NCBI GenBank assembly: GCA_951394405.1
Contig: OX596340.1
Coordinates: 3,720,001 to 3,784,000, forward strand
DNA: 64,000 nt
Direction of reading: 5' to 3'
Source: Coprinellus micaceus
Taxonomy: Eukaryota; Basidiomycota; Agaricomycetes; Agaricales; Psathyrellaceae
Part shown: one piece after another, positions 23,575 to 33,612 of the stretch
Position numbering within the stretch: position 1 is the stretch's first letter
Layout of the letters: every line of letters starts with the position of its first letter
Notes under the pieces: model-generated
Databases searched by the model: none
Told to the model about the DNA's origin: nothing
Seen by the model: only the letters and a program-made list of their open reading frames with translations
Translations under genes and position numbers: made by a program

Positions 23575-25266
23575 ATGTTAGGACGGTTCTTGCTTACCGC
23601 GAGTGCTATCGCGGGCGTTGCAGCCCAATTCGACGCTTTACGATTTCCTTGCTCTCAACTCGTCACCGAGAGACTCGATCCGTGCGTCTATCTTCCTCAT
23701 GCTATGGCTCGCACTCCTGACACTTCAAGGTAGGCTGGTCACCCCTGGTCAAGTCTCCCCTCACTTACATCAAATCGTTGGAGGGGTACGTGTCCATCCG
23801 AATCGGTCACTTCCTTCTGACGAACGATGGGGGCCGTCTTATAGAATGCGTAAGTCGGGCTCTCGCGGGGAAAAAAAGCTCTAATCTTCCTCAAATCATC
23901 CTCAAATATAGCTTCAACATCACCATGGACCCTGCAAAGGGCGACATCGCCGAATTATCTACCTGCACAACTTGCCGATTCAAAGAGGACAAATCGAACT
24001 ACTGGACAGCTGTCTTGTACTTCAAGCACCGAAACGGGAGTTTCATTCGCGTAAGGATCTCCCTTAATCTGGCTCGTCTAGCACCTCAGGAGCCACCGTC
24101 TTGGAATAGGTTCCTCAAATCGCCAACGACGGCACTGGAGCGCCGAACGGTGGTATGACCATCTACTACATCCGGCCCCGACCCCCCGCCAAGGACCTCA
24201 ACATTACGATCTTCCCTGAGGTACGTAGCCTCATATCACCATCCTAGGAAACCTCTCAGCATTGAGTTACGCGCTTCCTAGGGTTTCCGCATGCGAGTCG
24301 GAGCTCCCAACGCCCGTCGCATGCCCTACACCACTGGTACAGCCGCTGTCAACCAGACAACCTTCCGATGCTGGGACGGTACGGGAATTGGGCCAGGTAC
24401 CCCCGGAGTTGGTGCGCTGGATAGTGTCGAGTTCCCTGCGCATCAGTGTAAAGGGGGTATTAGGAGTCAAGTTTACTTCCCTCAGTGGGTCGTGGTTCGA
24501 ATTTCGTGGTGGGGTAGTGCTGATATGGACGAATAAGTGCTGGGACGGGAAGAACCTTGATAGCGATGATCATGAGGTACGACTCTCTGCAATAGACCTA
24601 GGGCCCTACTGATGATATCTTTGCATTATAGAGCCATGTCGCTCACCCGACCATCGGCGACTTCTCGTGGCAAGTCTCTTGGATGTTCGGGACAGACTGC
24701 CCCGCCACTCACCCTATCCGCATCCCCCTCCTCTTCATGGAGACCGTCTGGGACACAAAACTATTCAATGATCCCTTCTTGTGGCCGACCGACGGTAGCC
24801 AGCCGCTCGTTTGGAGCATGGGAGATCCGTACGTCTCTCTCAGTCATGTTACCCTCGTCCGTGCGCTGAGGCAGATTCAACGACTGACTTATGTTGTTCA
24901 GGACTGGGTATGGGCACCATGCCGACTACGTCTTTGGTTGGGAACACGATCCCTTCGCACGTGCGATGGAGTCGAGGGGTTGCCTCTCAAGCTGGCCGTA
25001 CAACTGCGACGAGCTGACCACCCAGACTGACGAAGAGATCAACCAGTGCACTCAGGGTATCAGAGTTCCCGAAGTTACCGAAGGTCAATGTACGTTTTAT
25101 TCTCCGCCTCGAGGACCAAGATGACGAACAGCTCATCGAACCTGTAGATTTAGAGAAACTTCCGGGGTGTAACCCCATCCAGGCTGGACCTGAGCCTGCG
25201 ACGGCAATCCCAAATTGTGATGCAGTGCCGACGACAATCGGGACGCCTGCCCCGACTCAGGCCTGA
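23575..25266 (+). CDS. DUF1996 secreted protein, copy 2
   Basis: Exons 23,575-23,681, 23,734-23,785, a 5-base microexon 23,845-23,849, 23,912-24,050, 24,110-24,220, 24,282 to about 24,488, 24,538-24,576, 24,632-24,828, 24,902-25,089 and 25,148-25,266. The signal peptide starts MLGRFLLTASAIAGVAA; the family motifs are as in copy 1. A 52-base insertion (24,486-24,537) interrupts an exon that is 243 bases in copies 1 and 3. Read through, it shifts frame and stops. If bases 24,489-24,537 are spliced as a GT-AG intron (branch-like CTGAT present), the protein is restored with one extra Trp, 387 aa. So it is either a gene with a new intron or a recent pseudogene. Confidence 0.75.
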
Positions 25267-25661
25267 CTTAGGCGTAGGATTCATGTCTTCTCACTTCGAC
25301 CCCCTGATCCAACTACTCAGTTTCTTCAGTCGCTACGCTGACTACTTGTGTATCCCCCCACAAACTCAATATCGAAGGCTTCCTTCTGACGACAAATTGA
25401 GCCGAGGGTGATCTGAGCATCCTATCAGTAGACGGACGAGGCAAATTATCGGTCCTCGAGTTGAATCATTCCCTTCTTCACACGATCCATGCTCTCTGAA
25501 ACTTGAACTGGAGAAGGTCCCGCTTCGATAATCCACCCTTCGAAACGACGGCTCCGCCTCCACCTGTTTTTGCTTCCGAGGATGTAGAGCGGATGAGCAT
25601 TCATGCGGTGGGCCATATAACCCGTCGAGTTTCTGCGCCTCTCGCCTTTGACCTCGTCATG

Positions 25662-27280
25662 ATGTTATCCCGCTTCTTGTTCACAGCTAGCGTCTTCGCC
25701 ATTGCGGCGGCGCAGTTCGAAACACTTCGTTTCCCCTGCTCCCAACTTGTCACCGAAAGGCTTGATCCGTACGCCTATCGACTTCGCTCTATACCGTTCT
25801 GCTACTAACCTGCCCTCAAGGTTGGTTACGCCAGGTCAGGTCTCTCCCCATCTACACCAAATTGTCGGCGGGGTAAGCAGTCCTTGGTGTTGAGTTTCAA
25901 TCTGATCTGAACGATGATTCCCTTGGCCTCTAGAATGCGTAAGCCTCTGCTGAACCTCGGTATCATACTTGTCCACCCAATGACGACGTGTTCGCGCAGT
26001 TTCAACATCACCATGGATCCTGCGAAGGGCGACATCGGTCAGCTTGCTACCTGCACTAGCTGTCGCTTCAAGGAGGATAAGTCGAACTACTGGACCGCCG
26101 TGCTTTACTTCAAGCATCGGAACGGGAGTTTCATTCGAGTACGTATCTTCTCCTCATCGTCGATGTACAAATGGTAACAACCCCTGCGGAACCCAGGTGC
26201 CCCAGATTGCAAACGACTTTACAGGTGCGCCCAACGGCGGTATGACAATTTACTACATCAACCCCCGGCCTCCGTCCAAGAACGTCAGCATCACCCCTTT
26301 CCGCGAGGTTCGTACTTCATCATTCGGAATCCCAGTATCAGATTCACGTCCCTCCCACAGGGGTTCCGCATGCGAGTCGGAGCTCCCAACGCTCGCAGAA
26401 ACCCCTACACTCCAGGAACTGCGTTCGTTAACCAGACTACCTTCCGTTGCTGGGATGGCACCGGTATTGGTCCTGGTACTCCCAGCGTTGGAGCTCTGGA
26501 TACCGTAGCATTCCCTGCTCATCAGTGCAAAGGTGGCATTAGGAGTCAGGTGTATTTCCCTCAGTGCTGGGACGGAGTCAACCTCGACAGTGACGATCAT
26601 GAGGTATCCAGTCGTTATATGTTCCCCCAACGGCCTCCCTTTTTGATCTCAATACTCTTTACAGAGTCACGTCGCTCATCCCACCATCGGCGACTTCAGC
26701 TGGCAGGCCTCGTGGATGTTCGGCACTGACTGCCCAGCGAGCCATCCCGTTCGGCTCCCTTTTATCTTCATGGAAACCGTCTGGGACACCAAGCCTTTCA
26801 ACGACGCCGGAATATGGCCCACCGACGGAAGTCAACCTCTTGTCTGGAGTATGGGGGATCCGTATGTGTTCCATCCCCTCCCCTGTCGAGACCGCCGTTG
26901 ACCTCTGGTATACAGTACCGGGTACGGGCATCACGCCGACTACGTCTTTGGTTGGGAAGGCGACTCCCTCGCCCGCGCGATGAACTCGAAGAAATGCCTG
27001 CAGTCGTTGCCTGATAACTGCGACCAGCTCACCATTCAATCCGACGCAGAGATCAACAAATGTACCCAGAACGTTCGTGTTCCCGAGGTAACCGAGGGCC
27101 AATGTGAGTGTTTCATTAAACCTCAAGGGTCTCAAAGCAGTAAACTGACGAGGAGCTGTAGATCTTGCGAAGCTCCCGGGATGCAACCCACTGCAAGCGG
27201 GTCCCGAGCCAGCGACCCTGGTTCCAAACTGTGATGCTGTTTCGACGACTGTCGGAACGCCTCAACCTACCCAAGCTTGA
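25662..27280 (+). CDS. DUF1996 secreted protein, copy 3
   Basis: Exons 25,662-25,768, 25,821-25,872, microexon 25,934-25,938, 26,000-26,138, 26,197-26,307, 26,361-26,603, 26,665-26,861, 26,916-27,103 and 27,162-27,280 give 386 aa with every junction in frame. An ATG at 25,659 would add one Met. Signal peptide region FLFTASVFAIAAAQF, then RFPCSQLVTERLDP, SPHLHQIVGG and CTSCRFKEDKSNYWT. It ends VSTTVGTPQPTQA. It probably keeps the ancestral nine-exon structure. No lesion seen. Function of the family is unknown; secretion is predicted. Confidence 0.9.
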
Positions 27281-27443
27281 AGTCGGAGTACCCTTCCTCT
27301 TTTTGTCGTCAGCTCTTACCTTGTTCTCTCCTCTTACGATGATGCCAAGTATTCGTTTGTTTGCTCTGGACGCCGGCTACGAAATACAAATTCGAACGGC
27401 AGAATGACTAACGAGAGAATGATCTTACGATGACCCGAGAGAA

Positions 27444-28430
27444 CTACACGAGAGGAATAGAAATAGTGGAGTCTAGCAGAAGGGTTGAGCCCTGTAGAAC
27501 TAAAACGGAGGCAAGTGCGCTTTCGTTCAGGTAGAATGACATGGGAATCAGGTAGTAAATCACGGTTTGGAGGAGACGGAGCTCGGCCGCGAGGCTGTCG
27601 ATCTTTGAGGACTCCATGGTTGCTGGGTCGTCATAGGAAATCTGAACAGATGGGCCATCCTTCCATGTCGATATGCATGTCACTAAGTCCCTCCAGTCGC
27701 TTGATGTGCTTGCACCGGTGTAGCAAGCTATCCGAAAGACGAAGTTATTGGCGCTATCGCTGCCACCAGCACACGAGTTCCTTCCCTCAGCACAGCACAA
27801 GACGATCCGAGACCCATTTCTGGTTTGGGCGTTCTGGACTTCGCTGCATGATTCCGCGTCATAGCTCGAAGTAGACACCGAAGTTCGTTTGAGCGACGCA
27901 GCTCCCATGAGGGCATCGGATACGCGGCACCGGAACGGTCGAGTACGAGTTAAACCAATGTCCACGACCGCCGCCGCATCACTGGCAATGGATATCTCGT
28001 ACGACCTGGTGTCTCTTTCTACTTCGTAGAGTGATATCTGACACCCCAGCCCTTCGACCCGACAAGTCGCGCATCGTTCAATGTCGCACCTCGAAACTCT
28101 GGACAAGAGCCGCTGTGCGATGGGTTCACACCTACTGAGCGTTCCGTTCGGCGCGGTGAACTTGAGCGAACGTGCCCATTCTCCGTTGGCTATCGTGCCG
28201 TCGTGAGTTTGGAAGTCCCAAACTATTCGTGTATGCTGCCCCAAGTCCCCACCACCGCAGATGAGAGACTCCATGAGTGGCTCGAGGTTCGCCATCTTTA
28301 CAGGTGGCTCGTCCGTGTCGATATAGTTGGACGGGAGAACACGAAACGCGGGGAAACGCGACGTTCTCAGCGCTATATCATGGCATGGGACGCGCAACGA
28401 CGGCGAAGGCACGCAGCCAGACATACCCAC
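27444..28430 (-). CDS. Uncharacterised protein, paralogue of 29,083-30,189
   Basis: A single uninterrupted frame of 328 codons. No known domain recognised. It aligns over most of its length with the next gene: WDFQTHDGTIANGEWARSL against WRFKSEDGTIGNGWWLRTV, a paired-cysteine stretch CDIERCATCRVEGLGC against CKSRLSCPFCFSEGSSTPYG, SYEISIASDAAAVVDIGLTR against PYQLRATRALLYSAGLTARS, and near the end SVQISYDDP against SYVEIFYKDP. The C-terminus runs about 30 residues beyond the paralogue's end and is hydrophobic, possibly after loss of an original stop. No signal peptide. The start is uncertain; a downstream Met (MANLEPL, about 28,295) is an alternative, but upstream residues also align. Confidence 0.6.
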   Translation of the reverse strand: MGMSGCVPSPSLRVPCHDIALRTSRFPAFRVLPSNYIDTDEPPVKMANLEPLMESLICGGGDLGQHTRIVWDFQTHDGTIANGEWARSLKFTAPNGTLSRCEPIAQRLLSRVSRCDIERCATCRVEGLGCQISLYEVERDTRSYEISIASDAAAVVDIGLTRTRPFRCRVSDALMGAASLKRTSVSTSSYDAESCSEVQNAQTRNGSRIVLCCAEGRNSCAGGSDSANNFVFRIACYTGASTSSDWRDLVTCISTWKDGPSVQISYDDPATMESSKIDSLAAELRLLQTVIYYLIPMSFYLNESALASVLVLQGSTLLLDSTISIPLV

Positions 28431-28439
28431 TCTTTTTGA

Positions 28440-29082
28440 GAGGCTCGGGGTGCACTGGAGGTGTCGGGGGGCGTGGATGGGCGATTATGAAAGTGTGGCT
28501 CGGTGTCCAAACAGCCAAGTCTTTTTATGCGCCTTCAGGTTGTGCCCAGTGGCGTGCTGTTGTGCCACAAACATTCGATCATACCCCCTGGCAACCAAAG
28601 AAGCACATTCAACCTTCTGACAGCAGGTCTCCGACACAATGAGCTTGTATAGTCAACGAAATTCCATAGCAGCTTGAATGTCGATGGATGGATCAAACCA
28701 GCGCAGTGCACCCACACCCGACCGTACTGCGGGGTTAGAACCCGGTTCGAACTGTAACAACATCGACTCAGGGGTCAGTTACAGACGCGAGCCTATTCTC
28801 TGAACGGGCTATTAAAGAAGAGTCTGTCGTGGTACGCTGTCCGAGAGCATAGCAAGTGAGTATCTAGAATGCAGCCTTTGACTGTGTCGTTATTTCCCTC
28901 CCGTCTTGAATGGTGAGCGATGGCCTGTACGTCAAGGCGAGGTATGACACCGAAACCTCCCAAACCGCGTATAAGGCAGGCATGGACCTGAAGTTATTGA
29001 ATTATGCGACGCCAGACCTAATCATATAGTACAACAACTCTAGGGCAACACAGAGGAAAGAAGAAACAAATACTTCGGAGAT
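28440..29082. other. Intergenic region between the two paralogues
   Basis: No gene, repeat or structured element seen. One GGTTCGAACT stretch at 28,748 resembles a tRNA B box, but no matching A box or cloverleaf was found. Confidence 0.5.
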
Positions 29083-30189
29083 CTAGGCCGTACTCTGAAT
29101 AGAGTAGAGAATAGCAGAGTGGATGAGCGGAATCTCATACTGAGGCACAAGCGCCGGAGGATCCTTGTAGAAGATCTCAACATAGGATCCATGAGACCCA
29201 GTTCCCAGCCTGATAAGGTCCCTTGACTGGAAAGCCTGCATCCCAGGGACGCGAACATCCCCACAGATCTTCATTTCAACAAACCTTCGACCGCTACTCA
29301 CGAGCGTTGCCTCTTGGTAGGACAAGGTCAGCGGAGTCCCAAGTGTCTTCAGCTGCACCCTCTGCGTCTCATACGTCCCCCCCGAATCGCCGGACATGGA
29401 ATGAACAGGACTGCTCCGCGCCGTGAGGCCAGCGGAATACAACAGAGCACGAGTCGCCCGAAGTTGGTATGGAGTCGAGTGCTTCAATATGACACCGTCG
29501 ATGGGTCCCGCCGGTGAAATAAGGGCGATCGCACACCCATACGGCGTCGAACTGCCTTCACTAAAGCAAAACGGACAACTCAGCCTACTCTTGCAGGTCA
29601 CCACGCGAGAAGCGAAAGACCCAGCGCTCAGTTCGTGAACACCGCTTTGGCCTTGTTCCTTGGGGACGGTCACCGTGCGCAACCACCATCCGTTCCCGAT
29701 GGTCCCGTCTTCGCTTTTGAATCGCCATGTTACCTTGGTCTTGATTTGGGATTCCGTGGCTTCGCCTCCAACAGTGGGAACCAGGAGCTTTAGTAGTTTG
29801 TTCAGCCTCCGTCCTGACTGGGTACTATCGAAAACGTCCACCACGGACGGTAGGTTCACAGTTCGAGAGTCGGCGTGTGCGGGATCGCCTTGAGAAGAAA
29901 GGATTGGTGGAAGGTGGACGCGGCTTTCTTCTAGGGCTTGTGGTTGCACTCGAATTGGGTCTAACGCAGGAGAGCCTGAGTACGGCTTGAGAAGGTCGGG
30001 GTGGAGAGGGACCAAGTGAGAAGGCATTGCTAGTGAGGAGATATCACTCACCCGAGTGGAGTTTATATACCAGTATCTCGCGACTGTGCTTTGATACACA
30101 GGTGCGAGTGGGGAGGTGCGGATTCCATCAGGGTTTTGATCTGTAGAGTTGTCGGAGGCCTTGGGTACGGTAATCGCCCACATCGTCAA
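29083..30189 (-). CDS. Uncharacterised protein, tandem paralogue
   Basis: A single frame of 368 codons starting MTMWAITVPKASDN; a second ATG lies two codons on. It is the same uncharacterised family as 27,444-28,430 (about 650 bp away, same strand). Shared features are a DGTIxNGxW core, four cysteines in a CxxxxxCPFC-type arrangement, and a C-terminal EIFYKDPP motif. The first roughly 90 residues are Pro/Ser-rich and probably disordered. A role cannot be assigned; two-paralogue conservation without frame breaks argues that it is a real gene. Confidence 0.6.
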   Translation of the reverse strand: MTMWAITVPKASDNSTDQNPDGIRTSPLAPVYQSTVARYWYINSTRVSDISSLAMPSHLVPLHPDLLKPYSGSPALDPIRVQPQALEESRVHLPPILSSQGDPAHADSRTVNLPSVVDVFDSTQSGRRLNKLLKLLVPTVGGEATESQIKTKVTWRFKSEDGTIGNGWWLRTVTVPKEQGQSGVHELSAGSFASRVVTCKSRLSCPFCFSEGSSTPYGCAIALISPAGPIDGVILKHSTPYQLRATRALLYSAGLTARSSPVHSMSGDSGGTYETQRVQLKTLGTPLTLSYQEATLVSSGRRFVEMKICGDVRVPGMQAFQSRDLIRLGTGSHGSYVEIFYKDPPALVPQYEIPLIHSAILYSIQSTA

Positions 30190-30262
30190 AGCCAGACAAG
30201 GGTTGTTTCTCTTCTCGTCGATCGCGTCTGGCAGTATTGGGTAAGAATCGAGATGATTATTC

Positions 30263-31307
30263 TTTAAACATTTCCCTATGCCATAGCAAAACCTGGTTAA
30301 AGTTTAAACCCATTGTTGGGTTAAACCTTCTGGGATACCCTGCGTGTGCATTGGCTCTCTCTGCTCACCTTTCGAAAAGACCTGGACGGTACGGTTTAAC
30401 CGTTCCTTGGCGGTTAACCCAGGGCGGTTAACCCGGAGGTTTAAGCGCCCAAAGAATTGTTTAAACCAGTAGGGTTAACGTTAAACCCTTGGTTTAAACC
30501 CTCGAAATTTTATTACTCTAAATACCAACTATGTATATACCTTACCACCCCCCGATGAGGAGCACCACCGGCGGGGGTCGCGCAACGCCCAACCGTCATA
30601 ATCGGGAGAACACCGGTGTTCAAACCCGACCCTGCTAGCACCGCCACCACCACCTGGGTGAGCGACGAGGCCCAGGTGGTGGTAAGGGAAAGAGGGGACT
30701 CAGGAATTTAATTCATGGACGCTCGCCTTATATATGCCCTGCCTCTGCTGATTGTTTGGTTGTGCTAGGCCCTGGTCACGCATTCAACATGTCTGACATG
30801 TGAGAGCGGCAAGCCAAACCAAACAACCGGAGATACATAAACCTGGCGACTTCAAGGGCGTTAATCATCCCTCCTTTCCTTCCCTCCCACATCAATGGGT
30901 AGGGTAGAAGTTGCAGGTGATCTTGCGCCCCAAGATGTGGTGCTGACTTGTGTCAGTGGTCCATCGAAGCGACGATGGGAGTCGTACGGACGAGGTCTTA
31001 TCGACCCGTTCAAAATTGCTTACATTTCCTACATGGTGTATATATACTATTTATTGTTGGATGTAATGTAACGTTTGCATAAATTATACCCATTTATCGG
31101 GCGTCTAAAATCTCGTCGTCCTGGTCCGGTACCACTGTGACGTGGCCGACTGGTTTAAACCAAGCCAAGGTTGGGCGCTTAACTGTACTTGATCTAATCT
31201 AATCGTACCAGTGTGAGAAAGTCGGAATCGGGTTTAAACCCTCGGGAAGGTTTAACCTTGGTTTAAACTTTAACCAGGGTTCCCTATGGCATAGGCCAAT
31301 GTTTAAA
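30263..31307. mobile_element. GTTTAAAC-type structured element 2
   Basis: Terminal inverted repeats: the left end reads TTTAAACATTTCCCTATGCC and then ATAG...CTGGTTAAAGTTTAAACC; the right end, reverse-complemented, reads TTTAAACATTGGCCTATGCC and then ATAG...CTGGTTAAAGTTTAAACC. Next inside on both sides lie further GGTTTAAACC-type palindromes and TTAAGCGCCCAA (30,442 and, inverted, 31,166). The centre has a 13 bp hairpin (30,646-30,658 with 30,671-30,683), TTATATATG at 30,731 and ACCTGGCGACTTCAAGGGCG, homologous to element 1. No coding capacity. Length, order of parts and central homology match element 1 (6,765-7,818). Confidence 0.7.
30646..30683. repeat. Internal 13 bp hairpin of element 2
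   Basis: ACCACCACCTGGG (30,646-30,658) is the perfect reverse complement of CCCAGGTGGTGGT (30,671-30,683), with a 12-base loop. Confidence 0.8.
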
Positions 31308-31429
31308 CAAAATTGATCTGCTTACAGATTGGGTGGTCCAAGCCTGGTCAAACAACGACCAAAGCAGGGATCTCTGAACGGGGCCTGTCAAAGCCCCACC
31401 CCTTTCCAATCATTCCTCGCCGTTGCTTC

Positions 31430-31722
31430 CTCCAGTCTCATCGAACTGGTACAGCGGGGTCTACTTCCTCCTGATCTTTGTGTTCAGCGTCAGAGTCCAA
31501 TGAGATTTCCCACTGCGTATCCCCAATTCTTTCGGCGAGTGGCTTTTGTGTCAAACCACACTAACTCAAAGCGCTGTCGCGTTGTCCCGTGACGGCTATC
31601 CGGAGGAGAGATGTGATTTAGAATAGAAGATTCCATTAGTCGGTTCGAATCAGATGTGAGGGACTAGCAGTACGAGAACGCCCCCTTAGATATGATGCTG
31701 ATCGAGCCGTTGGGCGCTTATG
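31430..31722 (+). repeat. Direct repeat left of pheromone-like gene
   Basis: About 290 bp similar to 33,320-33,612 in the same orientation. Landmarks: CTTTGTGTTC(A/C)GCGTCAGAG, TCCCGTGACGG(C/T)TATC, and the shared end GTTGGGCGCTTA. Identity is moderate. Starts are about 1.86 kb apart. Confidence 0.65.
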
Positions 31723-32621
31723 TTTACATTGACCCACCCACTAATAATTGAGGATACTATTCCTGGTTTGCAGCACTTTTCCAAACGATGGGGAATCCCC
31801 GGTTTGAAAACGCGGGGTTTGGCTACATGTGGTTAGCGTGTCTGGCGTGATTCTGTGGTCAAAGCAAATATAGCGCAGTCGGAATTGCCAACACCCTTGG
31901 GAATTGGGATCGGCTCTCGCCGTTCTGGGGCCCCTCCATCTAACATTCGACTCGACCATGGTCACTAGTCACCGAAGGGACTCCGTGTATTTCACGTCGC
32001 ATGGACCTACCTGGATGGCAGCTTTTAACTAACTTTCCAACTTATTGTTTTTGAGCTAATACCCCTTCAGAAAATGAATTTCGGATGTATAGGCGAGGCA
32101 TTCAATGCATGCCAACACCTCACCTGGGCGGGACTGTCGGACCATCAGCACCAAAATAGGCGCCCAAGCGGAAGACAACAAGACGCTTGATGTTGTGACA
32201 GCCAAGGCGTAGGCTGATAGTGCGAGGTCAATTCTTCCGTAAACGAGCCTCCGGTCCATGCTTCCTGCCAAGCATTATCAGACAATATGTCGGTGCCGCG
32301 CTGGTCCCTGGGCACTCTGGGAAAGGCGTCGGAGGGTCAAAACAAAGTGGATCCTTCTCCAGATGTTCAATATCGCCCTCGGGTTGTTCAAATTAACATG
32401 AAGATGGTCACCGAAACCTAATTGTTTCATTGTAGGGAATATCGGGTTCCCTACCGATGCGCCAATTCGATTTCATCCACGCCTATCCCTTTCTTATTCT
32501 TATTCTTATTATTCGGCGCCAGGTCCCATTATTGAATTCTAAATTTCACGGATTGGCCGAAAGACAATAAGGACGTACATGGCTCTGAGCACTTGAGACA
32601 CCGCATAAAGGCCCATTGGCC

Positions 32622-32628
32622 TATAAAT
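32622..32628 (+). promoter_or_regulatory. TATA box of pheromone-like gene
   Basis: CTATAAATTG lies about 70 bases upstream of the ATG at 32,698, a normal distance for fungi. Confidence 0.5.
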
Positions 32629-32697
32629 TGGACACCTCTTCATCGATAATTCCCCAGCAACTTGCCCTACCCAGAAGCAACTACTACCAACCGAGCA

Positions 32698-32886
32698 ATG
32701 GACTCCTTCACCACCATCTCCCTCACTGCCGACAAGGCTCCCGCCCCCGTCAAGATCCCCACCAACGCCGAGGACCCCAACGGCCAGGGCGGTGGAACCT
32801 ACTGCGTCGTCTTCGCTAGGGACCTCCCTACCGATAACGAGGATCCCAACGGCCAGGGAGGCGGAACCTACTGCACTATCGCTTAA
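32698..32886 (+). CDS. Mating-pheromone-type precursor with two peptide units
   Basis: A 62-residue intronless gene. The start MDSFTTISLTADKAP is the typical opening of basidiomycete pheromone precursors and decides the start over an upstream in-frame ATG at 32,662. The C-terminus CTIA is a CaaX box for farnesylation. The unit NxEDPNGQGGGTYC occurs twice, first followed by VVFARDLPTDN and then by the terminal TIA. There is no signal peptide, as expected for this non-classically exported family. In known relatives an N-terminal cut leaves a short lipidated peptide ending in Cys; here the ED pair is a candidate cut site, giving a peptide of about ten residues. The internal unit has CVVF but is not C-terminal. 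No STE3-type receptor is visible in the window, so the gene may be a satellite of a mating locus. Confidence 0.8.
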   Translation: MDSFTTISLTADKAPAPVKIPTNAEDPNGQGGGTYCVVFARDLPTDNEDPNGQGGGTYCTIA

Positions 32887-33319
32887 ATGCGATCTCAGCC
32901 TCACCAGCATCGACCTTGGTGAGTACCGCTGCTGCACTCATTATCGGGGTATTCAACCGCTCATACCTCCATAATAGATGCGCCGACACTTGGTCTGACT
33001 GCTCGAAATGCCAGTCCCCGTCATCGGACCTAACCACTACCATCCCTTCGACCTTCCCTCGCCACCTGGCACCTTGTTTCAACGTATCATTATTATTATC
33101 GGTTATCAAAGATGTAGTAGTAACACGGCAGCACCGTCTCTGTAGTATTAGCTCTGGGATACCAGAATTGACTCATTACGTGCAAGATTTGTGTAGGCGT
33201 GCAGTTTGAACTGACTCAGGTCATTCGTCCTCGACGCTTGCTAGAATTGAACGCCGAGAGTTCATGGCGGGAACTAACCTGGATACTATCCCGCGCTCTT
33301 GGCTCCAACCGGCACGCGT

Positions 33320-33612
33320 ACAACGGAGTCGAGTCGACGTCCTCCTGTTCTTTGTGTTCCGCGTCAGAGCCCAATGAATCTTCCCGTTGCGTATAACGTA
33401 TGAATGCTTTCGGCGCGGGTCAGCTTTTCTATCAGATCACACCACGTCGAAGTTAACGCTCTCTCATTATCCCGTGACGGTTATCGCCGCTTATCGGTGT
33501 GGGGAGATGGGAAATAGGAAGTTCCGCCCTCGGGTTTGAGGTAGATGCGAGCGAAGGGCAACACGAGTACGCGCTCTTCGGTGTCTCCACCACGGTGTTG
33601 GGCGCTTAGTGC
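33320..33612 (+). repeat. Direct repeat right of pheromone-like gene
   Basis: Partner of 31,430-31,722. It ends in GTTGGGCGCTTAG just upstream of the 3' flank of PRP6. Confidence 0.65.

Noticed and set aside
28740..28760. tRNA gene suggested by a GGTTCGAACT B-box-like stretch
   Set aside because: No A box at the right distance and no cloverleaf pairing found; the same holds for similar stretches at 11,586 and 61,223.
32698..32886. Secreted RiPP precursor (repeat peptide with kexin sites) in place of a pheromone
   Set aside because: No signal peptide and no KR or RR sites between units, while the MDSFTT start and CaaX end fit a pheromone precursor.
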